Below, in pieces: positions 7,681 through 15,754 of a stretch of 64,000 nucleotides of DNA. The DNA is taken from the NCBI GenBank assembly GCA_964451375.1, contig CAYVIN010000003.1:43552-107551 (forward strand), written 5' to 3'. A program made the position numbers and the translations under genes. The stretch is from JAGXQV01 sp964451375. Its GTDB lineage: Bacteria > Pseudomonadota > Gammaproteobacteria > Burkholderiales > Sulfuricellaceae. The notes below the pieces were generated by a model, which saw only the letters and a list, made by a program, of their open reading frames with translations, had not been told where the DNA came from and did no database searches. Each line of letters starts with the position of its first letter. The stretch's first letter is position 1.

Positions 7681-9588
7681 CTACTTATCCGCCTTCTCAA
7701 TTTGTTCCTTTTTGATCGAAATATCGGCCTTTTGCTTAAGCCCCGCAACAAACGCGGAGGAATACTCCTGCATCAACAATTGCCGCACTCGATCCTGATA
7801 GCTTTTTCTCTTCGCATCATCCAAGGCTTCCGGGTCAAGCACCCGATTCACCTTGACCACCAGAAACCCACCTTTGGGATTTGTCACACCGACAAATAAT
7901 GGCAACTTTGTGGCATCAGCCTTAAATATCTCCCCTTGAGCCGCCTGACCGAGACTTAAGGAAGTTTGACGTGTAACGACGGCAGGCGCACCCCATTTCA
8001 AATCTGCCACATCCTTCCCTTGTCGCAAATACTCCAGCGCATTCTTCCCTTGCGCATTAGCCTGCTCTTCACCAGCGGAACGCTGGATACGCTTAGTCAA
8101 CTCCACCCCCAACTCTTCTACAGACTTATAGGTTGCCGGTTTGAATTCCAGAACCCGCGCCGACACCAAAGTATTTGGCCGCACTTCAACCGCTTCCGTA
8201 TTGCGCTTAAGCTTAAGGGTTTCATCAGAAAAGACCGACTGGAGCAATTTGGCGTTATTAAGCAGCGCAACATCCCCACCATTCTTATTAACCCAGGAAC
8301 TAGCCTGAACTTTCAACTTCAGAGAATCCGCAACCGGCTTTAAGCTATCGGGCTGCTCGTAAACCGAATTACTGAAAGATTCTGCAAGTTCCGCAAAACG
8401 TTTGGCCGCTTTTTGCTTTTTCAACTCTTGTGAAATCTCTTCCCGCGTTTCATTGAACGAGCGGGTTTTCCCGGGCTTGATCGCCACCAGCCTAATAATA
8501 TGAAAACCAAAATCCGACTGCACCGGCCCAACAACTTCCCCGGAGCTCATTTGGAAAACCGCATCCTCGAACGACTTGACCATCGCGCCACGCGGGAAAA
8601 AACCCAAATCTCCCCCCTTATCCGCAGACCCTGGATCCTGAGAGTTTTTCTTTGCCAGGTCAGCAAACCCAGAAGGAGATTGTTTAGCCTCCTTAAACAA
8701 CCTCTCAGCCTTTTCACGCGCCGCCGCCTTGTCAGCCTCGCTGGCATTTGGCGCAACCGAAACTAAAATATGACTCGCCTGACGTTGCTCTTGCTCCTGA
8801 AACTGCCCGACACGCTCATCGTAGAATTTTTTAATCTCATCATCCGAAACGATCATTTGTTGCATAAGCTCATCAACCGACAGCACGACATATTCAAGCT
8901 TTGCCTGCTCAGGAATGCGATACTCTTCCTTATGTTTATCGTAAAAGCCCCGAATATCTTCGGGCGTTACTTTTACCTGTGCCATAAACTGTTCAGGCGA
9001 AATTACAGCCTGAACAATTTCCCTGCGCTGCTCGCTCAATCGAGTTATAACATCCAGGACAGACCGCGATACCAGCATGGAATTTACCACGCCATCTTTG
9101 AACTGTTCGCTCGTAACAGCCTGACGCATCCGCATTTCAAACATCGGTGGAGACATACCCTGATTTCGCAGGAACGACTCGTAACGCGCCTTGTGAAACT
9201 TGCCAGCCTCCTGAAATTCTGGAATTTCACCAATAAAACGAGCCAGCATATCATCTGGAACCAATAGCCCAACCTTGGAGGCGTTCCCCAGTAACAAGCG
9301 CTGGTCTATCAGACTGTCCGCAATGGCATTGCGGATTTCCGGTTTATCCATCATGGACGGATCGTAGGACGGCCCCATAGTGGCGCGCATCCGCTCCTGC
9401 TGCTCTTTAAGCACCTGATTAAATTCCTGCTTGGTGATTTTTTGCCCATCAACCTTGGCAATCACCACGCTATCGGCACCTTGCCGGAGATAGGAGTCCA
9501 CCCCCCACAATGCAAAAGGAATAGTTATCAACGCCAGAATGAGCTTGGCGAACCAGCTTTGAGCACGTTCTCTTATGACATCCAACAT
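7681..9588 (-). CDS. ppiD: Periplasmic folding chaperone PpiD (SurA-N/parvulin)
   Basis: PpiD is an inner-membrane-anchored periplasmic chaperone at the Sec translocon exit. From the ATG at 9588 the protein has 635 residues: a cytoplasmic tip MLDVIRERAQSW, a transmembrane helix (FAKLILALITIPFALWG), a SurA-like N-domain with DGQKITKQEFNQVLKEQ, and a parvulin domain near the middle (ASHILVSVAP, then GGDLGFFPRGAMV and FGFHIIRL). An upstream in-frame ATG at 9621 would add 11 residues before the usual N-terminus, so I prefer 9588. It lies next to tRNA-Asp, once part of a lon-hupB-tRNA-ppiD cluster now split by the island. Confidence 0.93.
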   Translation of the reverse strand: MLDVIRERAQSWFAKLILALITIPFALWGVDSYLRQGADSVVIAKVDGQKITKQEFNQVLKEQQERMRATMGPSYDPSMMDKPEIRNAIADSLIDQRLLLGNASKVGLLVPDDMLARFIGEIPEFQEAGKFHKARYESFLRNQGMSPPMFEMRMRQAVTSEQFKDGVVNSMLVSRSVLDVITRLSEQRREIVQAVISPEQFMAQVKVTPEDIRGFYDKHKEEYRIPEQAKLEYVVLSVDELMQQMIVSDDEIKKFYDERVGQFQEQEQRQASHILVSVAPNASEADKAAAREKAERLFKEAKQSPSGFADLAKKNSQDPGSADKGGDLGFFPRGAMVKSFEDAVFQMSSGEVVGPVQSDFGFHIIRLVAIKPGKTRSFNETREEISQELKKQKAAKRFAELAESFSNSVYEQPDSLKPVADSLKLKVQASSWVNKNGGDVALLNNAKLLQSVFSDETLKLKRNTEAVEVRPNTLVSARVLEFKPATYKSVEELGVELTKRIQRSAGEEQANAQGKNALEYLRQGKDVADLKWGAPAVVTRQTSLSLGQAAQGEIFKADATKLPLFVGVTNPKGGFLVVKVNRVLDPEALDDAKRKSYQDRVRQLLMQEYSSAFVAGLKQKADISIKKEQIEKADK

Positions 9589-9663
9589 AATTGCATTCCG
9601 CTCTATTTCAAAACCTGGCAAGTCGGCACAAAAAAAAGGGCGAACCCTTTGTTCGCCCTCGTC

Positions 9664-9740
9664 TGGCGGAGTGGACGGGACTCGAACCCGCGACCCCCGG
9701 CGTGACAGGCCGGTATTCTAACCGACTGAACTACCACTCC
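9664..9740 (-). tRNA. tRNA-Asp (GTC)
   Basis: The minus strand folds as a standard tRNA: acceptor GGAGTGG/CCACTCC, anticodon arm with CCTGTCACG (anticodon GTC), T-arm GGTTCGAGTCC, and an encoded CCA. It lies about 25 bases from the displaced 3' end of tRNA-Val at 9765-9809, so before the island inserted it was directly downstream of tRNA-Val. Confidence 0.97.
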
Positions 9741-9764
9741 TGAAAACATCAAACAACAAATATA

Positions 9765-9809
9765 TGGTGGGTGCTAACGGGATCGAACCGCTGACATTCG
9801 CCTTGTAAG
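9765..9809 (-). repeat. attL: 45-bp direct repeat, 3' end of tRNA-Val
   Basis: This 45-bp stretch is identical to 36149-36193, the 3' part of the intact tRNA-Val gene including the CCA end. Sequence similarity stops sharply on both sides. It is the displaced original tRNA 3' end left when an integrative element recombined into the tRNA-Val gene, and it marks the left edge of the island. Confidence 0.95.
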
Positions 9810-9858
9810 AGAGAAAAAACAATGACGAAAAGCCTTTATTTACAGCATTTCCAGCCGG

Positions 9859-9879
9859 TGTGATAAAATTTCTATCACA
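9859..9879. promoter_or_regulatory. Inverted repeat near attL, possible integrase arm site
   Basis: TGTGATA and TATCACA flank a 7-base spacer. The right island end at 36036-36058 carries the same half-sites with a 7-base spacer in the opposite order, and a 12-base string (ATTTCTATCACA) is shared by both. Paired repeats near both ends fit integrase or excisionase arm-binding sites, or an operator controlling the integrase promoter. This is inference. Confidence 0.5.
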
Positions 9880-9927
9880 ACTCCATCACACTCAACACTT
9901 TGCGCACTATACCGACGGGGCAAAAAA

Positions 9928-11013
9928 ATGGCAACTATTCGGCAGTATAAAAATGGCAGTTGGCAGGCGGTCATTCGCAAACAAGGCCATTCGAAACAAT
10001 CGAAAACTTTTGCCTTGCAACGCGATGCTGAAAACTGGGCGAAATCCGTTGAACTGGAAATGGACAGAGGAACGTGGGCACCTATCCGTCCCGCCGACAC
10101 CACCACCTTACGGGAGATTTTGCAACGCTATAAAGCGGAGATTACGCCGACCAAGCGAAGTGAAATCAAGGAAAACTCCGCCCTCGGAATTCTGCTTGAT
10201 ACCCGCATTGCCAAAATGCCAATCGGAAAAATTGAGGGGGTCGATATTGCAAAGTTACGTGACGAATGGCTTACCGCCTTGTCACCGGCGACCGTAATCA
10301 AGCGCCTTAACACGCTCTCCGCCGTTTTCCAAACGGCGAAAAAGGAATGGGGATATAAATCGCTGGGAAACCCCGTGCTGGAAATTAAAAAGCCCCCCGC
10401 TCCTGCCGGGAGGGATCGCCGCGTGGAGGATGAAGACGATGAAGATGGGCGACGAATTGAATCCGGTGAGATTGAGCGACTTCTTGCAGTTAGTCAATCC
10501 ACGTCTTTGCGCAACGCCGTGACCCTAGCACTGGAAACCGGCATGCGTCGTGGGGAGTTATGCAAGCTAACGTGGTGCATGATTGATTTGAAAAATGGTG
10601 TCGCCTATTTGCCGGGAACAATTACAAAAAACGGGCAAGCCCGCGAGGTTCCGTTGTCACAACTGGCAATTGAAGTGTTGCAGACCATGCCCCGGCTTAT
10701 CGGTGACAAACCGATTTTAGGGGTTCGCCCAGACGGTCTAACACAGGCGTTTATCCGCACTCAGGCGCGAGCACGGCAGGTCTATGAAGACGAATGCAAA
10801 GCCGCCAAGAGAAAGCCGTCACAGACGTTCTTGGCGAATCTACGTTTTCATGATCTGCGGCATGAGGCCACCAGTCGACTTGCGGAAATTTTTGAACCGC
10901 ACGAACTGGCAAAAATCACTGGGTGGAAAACGCTAAATATGATTATGCGTTACTTCCATCCCCGCGGCGTTGATCTTGCGCAAAAGCTCCGGGCAAAAAC
11001 AGGGATCCTATGA
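9928..11013 (+). CDS. Tyrosine-family site-specific integrase of the island
   Basis: The 361-residue protein has an N-terminal arm-binding segment (MATIRQYKNGSWQAVIRKQG, with AENWAKSVELEMDRG), a SAM-like core-binding region, and the catalytic domain. Catalytic residues are visible: Arg in ETGMRRGEL (about 207), Lys in TITKNGQAREVPL (about 234), His-x-x-Arg in FHDLRH (308/311), a Trp in place of the second His in TGWKTLN (333, as in Cre), and the nucleophile Tyr in RYFHP (342). GGGG lies upstream of the ATG. It reads inward from attL, and probably catalysed insertion into tRNA-Val. Confidence 0.93.
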   Translation: MATIRQYKNGSWQAVIRKQGHSKQSKTFALQRDAENWAKSVELEMDRGTWAPIRPADTTTLREILQRYKAEITPTKRSEIKENSALGILLDTRIAKMPIGKIEGVDIAKLRDEWLTALSPATVIKRLNTLSAVFQTAKKEWGYKSLGNPVLEIKKPPAPAGRDRRVEDEDDEDGRRIESGEIERLLAVSQSTSLRNAVTLALETGMRRGELCKLTWCMIDLKNGVAYLPGTITKNGQAREVPLSQLAIEVLQTMPRLIGDKPILGVRPDGLTQAFIRTQARARQVYEDECKAAKRKPSQTFLANLRFHDLRHEATSRLAEIFEPHELAKITGWKTLNMIMRYFHPRGVDLAQKLRAKTGIL

Positions 11014-11510
11014 ATGAGGCGAGTTTGACTTGGCGCTACGCCAGCGCTTGGCCGACCGCCTACCGCTGGAGCACTTGTTGCAGCTGTTGCGAGCATTATT
11101 ACTGCTGTACACTGTACGCAGCATACGTTAGTTTGTCGAGCAGTTGGATTACAACTTGCTGTACCGTTGCTGTATCACTGGCTTGTTAGCTTGGGTGTGG
11201 ACGAACGGATGTGGGAGCGTAGCGTGTTCTGCGCCAACCGTGATCGTTTGCTGGAACAACGCGCCTTCGAGGCCCTCGCAATACAAGCCACCGGCTTTGT
11301 CGACGGTGTCTGATCCTCATGGCACTTAGATAAGGAAACAAGTGTAGGTTGGGCTTATCGGCCCTATCGCGATGCCCAACATTCTCCGGAAAAATCAGGG
11401 TGCAGAAGACACCCACAAGATGGTGCGTTGGGGTTCGCGGTGCTCACCACCAACCTACGGGGCTTATCTAAGTGTCATGAGTGTCTGAGCCGACTAAATA
11501 ATATAACAGA
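11014..11510 (+). pseudogene. Degraded IS5-family transposase remnant and spacer
   Basis: Between the integrase and the first glycosyltransferase, broken frames read LEHLLQLLRALLLLYTVRS, then FVEQLDYNLLYR, then after a frame change LVSLGVDERMWERSVF and CANRDRLLEQRAF. These match the N-terminal half of IS5-family transposases (pattern RALLLQ...LVEQLDYNLLFRWFVGL...VWDATVFTKNRDRLL). A stop codon and at least one frameshift make it dead. Recognisable coding ends near 11290; 11291-11510 shows nothing I can assign. Confidence 0.7.
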
Positions 11511-12629
11511 ATGAAAATACTGCATTTTTTCAAGACCTATTACCCCGACACATATGGTGGAATAGAACAGTTCATCTTCCAGATATGCGTTGGATCTGCC
11601 CACTATGGCATTACCAGCGAGGTGCTAACGCTTTCACCCGATGCGCATGAAGCTCCTGCGGAAATTTCCGGGCATATTGTTCACCAAGCTCAGCTCGATT
11701 TCCAGGTGGCGTCAACGGGATTTTCGTTGTCTGCCATTCGAAAGTTTTCTGAACTTGCCAAACAAGCTGACATTATTCACTTCCATTATCCGTGGCCGTT
11801 CATGGATCTGGTTCATTTCATGACTGGCCACGGTAAGCCAACTGTTGTCACCTACCACTCGGACATTATCCGTCAAAAAACATTACTTAAGCTGTACAGA
11901 CCGCTCAAGAATCGCTTTCTTGCTAGTGTTGATCGGATCGTGGCAACATCGCCCAACTATTTGGCTACTAGCCCGGTATTAAATCGGTATCGCGACAAGG
12001 TAGTGGAAATTCCATACGGATTGGATAAGTCAACTTACCCAACCCCCACAAGCGAACTCCTTGAGAAATGGCGTTCGAAGTTGGCGGAGCGATTTTTCCT
12101 GTTTGTTGGGGTGCTTCGCTACTATAAGGGGCTGCACATCTTACTGGATGCCATGGAGGGCACAGAATACCCGGTTGTGATTCTGGGTTCAGGCCCCGTT
12201 GAGGCAGAGTTAAAAAAACAAGCGCTCGGACTTCGTTTGAAAAACATTCATTTTTTGGGGATATTGCCAGACGAAGATAAAGTGGCGCTGTTAACACTTT
12301 GTTATGCCGTCGTTTTCCCTTCACATCTGCGCTCTGAGGCATTTGGCTTGTCGCTGCTGGAAGGCGCGATGTATGGTAAGCCAATGATTTCTAGTGAAAT
12401 TGGTTCTGGTACGACATTTGTCAATATCGCTGACAAAACAGGATTGGTCGTTCCTCCCAGCAACCCGGAAGCGCTCCGTCAGGCAATGAGTTACCTATGG
12501 CATCATCCTGACGTCGCTGCCGAGATGGGCCGGACTGCCGAGGCTCGTTATTGGCAGTTATTTACTGCCGAACGGATGGTGGCATCGTATGTTGATTTGT
12601 ATACAAACTTGGATTCTGCAACGCATTGA
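11511..12629 (+). CDS. GT4-family glycosyltransferase
   Basis: A 372-residue GT-B fold enzyme that should transfer a sugar from a nucleotide sugar during O-polysaccharide assembly on the cytoplasmic face. It opens with MKILHFFKTYYPDTYGGIEQ, the glycine-rich acceptor-side motif of GT4 enzymes. The C-terminal half has FFLFVGVLRYYKGLHILLDA, VVILGSGPVEAEL, and the E-x7-E element EAFGLSLLEGAMYGKP near residues 276-284. Donor and acceptor cannot be told. It is the first cargo gene after the integrase, with IS debris before and after it. Confidence 0.88.
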   Translation: MKILHFFKTYYPDTYGGIEQFIFQICVGSAHYGITSEVLTLSPDAHEAPAEISGHIVHQAQLDFQVASTGFSLSAIRKFSELAKQADIIHFHYPWPFMDLVHFMTGHGKPTVVTYHSDIIRQKTLLKLYRPLKNRFLASVDRIVATSPNYLATSPVLNRYRDKVVEIPYGLDKSTYPTPTSELLEKWRSKLAERFFLFVGVLRYYKGLHILLDAMEGTEYPVVILGSGPVEAELKKQALGLRLKNIHFLGILPDEDKVALLTLCYAVVFPSHLRSEAFGLSLLEGAMYGKPMISSEIGSGTTFVNIADKTGLVVPPSNPEALRQAMSYLWHHPDVAAEMGRTAEARYWQLFTAERMVASYVDLYTNLDSATH

Positions 12630-13143
12630 AAGTGGAGGGTACGCCCCGTAATAAATCTGTACTGAGTAAATCTGTACCAGGGCAATCGCATCAAAATGAA
12701 TGGAAATTTAACAAGTTAGCGCGTCGGCTACCGACTTATCCGGTCAAGTGGCATGAAATTACACTCATAATGCTTACACAACCGTAGAGGCATGCCATCT
12801 TTGACGTACCTTCAGTTCAATCCAAAACAATATTTGATGAAAAATGGCAATTTCTCGGCAATGCCCACGCCTAAGTGGCTGGAAATAAGCCAATTTTGAT
12901 GCGATTGCCCTGAAATCTGTACTGAGAGTGTCCGGTAACGAAACGACTGGTGGTAGAATCGCTTAATTAACCGTCTGTCGAGGGCTTCTTGCTAAGGGGT
13001 TGGCGGCAAATAATATAAAACAGATCGATATGGCTCATATGGAATCCATCTATTTTTTAATAATCTCGGATTAACCATACACTTCGGCCCGGATTTTTTA
13101 TCCGTGCGCAATGCGCCGCCTGTCAGAAAACCTAGGTTCAATA
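12630..13143. other. Non-coding stretch holding a MITE-like element
   Basis: No convincing long gene here. The stretch contains a repeated AAATCTGTACTGAG motif, a 235-bp terminal-inverted-repeat element (12678-12912), and an AT-rich segment before the PagL-like gene that may hold its promoter. Inside the element a 35-codon reading frame with GAGG upstream starts at 12792; I do not recognise it. Confidence 0.6.
12678..12912. mobile_element. MITE-like element with 20-bp perfect terminal inverted repeats
   Basis: The ends are CAGGGCAATCGCATCAAAAT and its exact complement, enclosing 195 bp. It is flanked on both sides by AAATCTGTAC (12668-12677 and 12913-12922), which looks like a 10-bp target-site duplication, although a third copy of the motif lies just upstream and could explain one flank. 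The interior carries a 35-codon frame (12792-12899) that could be the start of a deleted transposase. This is a non-autonomous derivative of an unidentified IS; a 10-bp duplication would suit an IS4-type parent. Confidence 0.75.
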
Positions 13144-13725
13144 ATGGAATACTTTAAAATGAGATTCAATATCCGCATGAAAAGAAATCAACTATCCTTG
13201 GTAGCATTTTGGATTGCCGTTTTTTTACTTTTTTCCGCAAACAACCCGAGTTATGCAGTTGACGCAGCTTATGTCTGGTATTCTGGGGGCAAGAAAGCTG
13301 ACAACATTACCGTGGGACTGCAATGGGATTGGGACAAGCGTTGGCTCTCATCGGACGGTAAATTTGTTGGGGGATATTGGGACGTGAATATTTCGCAATG
13401 GCATGGTTCGGATCATTTTACGTTACAAGAAACGCAAATTATTAAAGTTGCTGGCGTCACGCCCATGTTTCGTTGGCAAAATGACAGCAAGACAGGTTAT
13501 TACCTTGAAGGTGGTATCGGTGCCAGATGGATTACCGCTCTGTGGGATAACGCGGGGCGCCAGCTTTCAACCCATTATCAGTTCGCCGACACGATTGCAG
13601 CCGGCTATGCTTACCATTCCGGGCTTGATGTCGCATTAAAGCTTGAGCACACTTCGAATGCGGGGATTAAAATGCCCAATAGCGGGATGAATTTCTTTGG
13701 GGTGCGGTTGAAGTACCATTTTTGA
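13144..13725 (+). CDS. PagL-like lipid A 3-O-deacylase (acyloxyacyl hydrolase family)
   Basis: PagL enzymes are outer-membrane beta barrels that remove the 3-O acyl chain from lipid A. The 193-residue product starts at an ATG with AGG 7 bases upstream, has a signal peptide (VAFWIAVFLLFSANNPSYA, cleavage before VDA), and ends in the family block EHTSNAGIKMPNSGMNF...KYHF. His and Ser of H-x-S match the catalytic pair. Relatives usually carry a Glu (PNPGENF-type) where this protein has Met (PNSGMNF), so the acid of the triad may be missing. It is carried with LPS genes, which fits lipid A modification. Confidence 0.82.
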   Translation: MEYFKMRFNIRMKRNQLSLVAFWIAVFLLFSANNPSYAVDAAYVWYSGGKKADNITVGLQWDWDKRWLSSDGKFVGGYWDVNISQWHGSDHFTLQETQIIKVAGVTPMFRWQNDSKTGYYLEGGIGARWITALWDNAGRQLSTHYQFADTIAAGYAYHSGLDVALKLEHTSNAGIKMPNSGMNFFGVRLKYHF

Positions 13726-13749
13726 ACCCGCATTCGCAGGAATGCAGGC

Positions 13750-14886
13750 ATGCGGATAGGGTTTGGCACCACAGTTCTTGCAAAAGGCTTGGTTTCTGGT
13801 CATGTTGACGGAATCGGTGTTTACACGCGTAGCCTGCTTGACGAACTGGATAAATTGAATTCGGAAAATCATGGGATAAACTTTGGTTGCGACAAGTCCA
13901 TATCGCGCCGTGACTCCCTCCCCCGACATTCTCAAATTTGCCTTCCACTACCTTACCAAACCGCAATAGCATTCTCTTTGCTCACGTCGCTATCTTTTCC
14001 GGGATCTAATCAACTCGGAAGTAAAATTGATCTTTTCCACGCGCCCGACCACTACATTCCGATTCTTGGCAAAATTCCTGTCGTGGCAACGGTGATGGAT
14101 GTCATTACACATGCGCATCCAGAATGGGTGTCAAAACGTTTTCGCGCTCTAAAAAACAACGCATTCCAGCGGATGGTGCGTTCGGCGCAACAGATCATTG
14201 CACCATCAGAATTCAGCAAGGCTGATATTGTGCATTATTTTGGAATTTCTCCCGACCGAGTCAGCGTGACGCCACTTGCGGCGAATCCCATCTATTCACA
14301 TCCGGTAACCTTGGAAAAACGACTCGCGGTATTACGGCTTCATGGCTTGGAGCAGGGCTTCTTTATCTTTGTCGGTACCATACAGCCGCGCAAAAATATC
14401 GCGCGAATACTCGAGGCGCACCGCATGTTGCCCATTCAGATGCAAAAGGCCAGTCCCATGATCATAGTGGGGCGGAACGGATGGTGCTCGGACGAAATAC
14501 TTTCGGAATTACATTTCCTGCAAGCTCGGGGTTGTGGTCGCTGGCTGGAGAACGTGCCTGATGAAGAACTACATGCCTTGTTACAATCGGCCCGAGCGTT
14601 GGTCTACCCGTCACTCTATGAAGGTTTTGGTTTGCCGGTTCTTGAAGGCTTTGCGGCAGGAATTCCGGTAATTAGTTCCAATACAACTTCCATACCGGAA
14701 GTCGCCAAAAATGCAGCTATTCTTGTAAACCCTGAAAGCAGTGAAGAAATTGCAGCGGCGATGCAACGATTGCTCGAAGATGAAGCATGGGGAGCGGAAT
14801 TGATTGAAAGAGGGCGCAAGCGAGTAATGGAATTTAACTGGGCGGCTTGTGCTCGCGAAACGCTGAGTATTTACCAAAAACTTTAA
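13750..14886 (+). CDS. GT4-family glycosyltransferase
   Basis: A 378-residue GT-B enzyme of the family 4 type common in O-antigen loci. It starts MRIGFGTTVLAKGL with GHVDGIGVYTRSLLDEL, the acceptor-side motif. Mid-protein motifs include VVATVMDVITHAHPEWV and FIFVGTIQPRKNIARILEAH, and the E-x7-E donor element is EGFGLPVLEGFAAGIPVIS. The TAA stop lies at the very edge of an IS5-family element, which may have cut an original operon with the next gene. Sugar specificity cannot be told. Confidence 0.88.
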   Translation: MRIGFGTTVLAKGLVSGHVDGIGVYTRSLLDELDKLNSENHGINFGCDKSISRRDSLPRHSQICLPLPYQTAIAFSLLTSLSFPGSNQLGSKIDLFHAPDHYIPILGKIPVVATVMDVITHAHPEWVSKRFRALKNNAFQRMVRSAQQIIAPSEFSKADIVHYFGISPDRVSVTPLAANPIYSHPVTLEKRLAVLRLHGLEQGFFIFVGTIQPRKNIARILEAHRMLPIQMQKASPMIIVGRNGWCSDEILSELHFLQARGCGRWLENVPDEELHALLQSARALVYPSLYEGFGLPVLEGFAAGIPVISSNTTSIPEVAKNAAILVNPESSEEIAAAMQRLLEDEAWGAELIERGRKRVMEFNWAACARETLSIYQKL

Positions 14887-15682
14887 AAAGCTGTTCTAAA
14901 AAACCAGGTGAGTCGTTTAAGCATTAAATGAATCATAGAGAGCTTGATCATAGCCCCAGCCTGTTTGGGGTTGCCCTCATAATCTCTGACCAAACGTCTG
15001 GAGAGGGCAAGCCATGCAAAGGTTCGCTGAACAATCCATCGTTTGGGCAGGATGACGAATTTGCCGGCATTGGAACGTTTGACGACCTCGACTACCCAGC
15101 GAAATATCTCGGCAGCCCAAACGATCAGTTTTCCCGTGTTGCCACCATCTGCGAAGACATGTTGGATCGTGGGGATCAAGGCAAACAAGCGAATCAACAA
15201 CGCCCGCGCGCCGACACGATCCTGAATTCCGGCAGAATGGACAACCACTGCGAGGATGAACCCCATCGTATCTACCGCGATGTGTTGCTTGCGGCCCTTG
15301 ATCTTTTTGCCGGCATCAAAACCGCGCGGCCCCCTTTTCCGGCAGTTTTTACCGAACGTGAGTCAATAATGGCAACCGAAGGCTGTGCATTTTTCCCAAT
15401 CTTGGAGCGAGCGTTCTTGCGCAAGGTCTTCATGGCAGGATCCCACGTCCCCCCCAAACGCCAGTGCCGCAACAAATCATATACGGTTTGCCAAGGCGGA
15501 AATTCCTTGGGAAAAAAGCGCCATTGGCGACCTGTTTTCACCACGTACAGCATTCCATTGATTTCCCCACAAAATTTCTGCTCGGGCGGGCGACCTCGGC
15601 GAGGATGCGTAGGCAGCGGCTTTACGACCAACGGTGCTAGCAATTCCCATTGTGCTTACGTCAAATCGCTTGGGTACATCAT
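14883..15682 (-). pseudogene. IS5-family transposase, interrupted
   Basis: The minus strand encodes an IS5-family (IS427-like) transposase. It starts MMYPSDLT, hits a TAA where relatives have Glu (SDLTEAQWELL), resumes as AQWELLAPLVVKPLPTH...WRFFPKEFPPWQTVY and VAIIDSRSVKTAGKGG, then breaks frame in a GGAAAAGGGGG run. The second part has HIAVDTMGFILAVVVHSA, VFADGG and RWIVQRTFAWLALSRRL. IS427-group elements normally use two frames, so the frame change could be programmed, but the early stop argues that this copy is dead. Confidence 0.8.
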
Positions 15683-15750
15683 CGGCTCCTCTCAAATAAC
15701 CGATGATTTCCAGCAATTACAATGCCATGCCAATTTCTAAAACAACTTCT
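14886..15750. mobile_element. IS5-family insertion sequence
   Basis: An element of about 865 bp is bounded by imperfect inverted repeats: AAAAGCTGTTCTAAAAAA on the left and the complement of AGAAGTTGTTTTAGAAA on the right, 13 of 17 matching. Size and coding content fit the IS427 group. It sits exactly between the stop of a GT4 gene and the start of the O-antigen ligase-like gene. The exact ends and target duplication are not certain. Confidence 0.65.
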
Positions 15751-15754
15751 TAAG

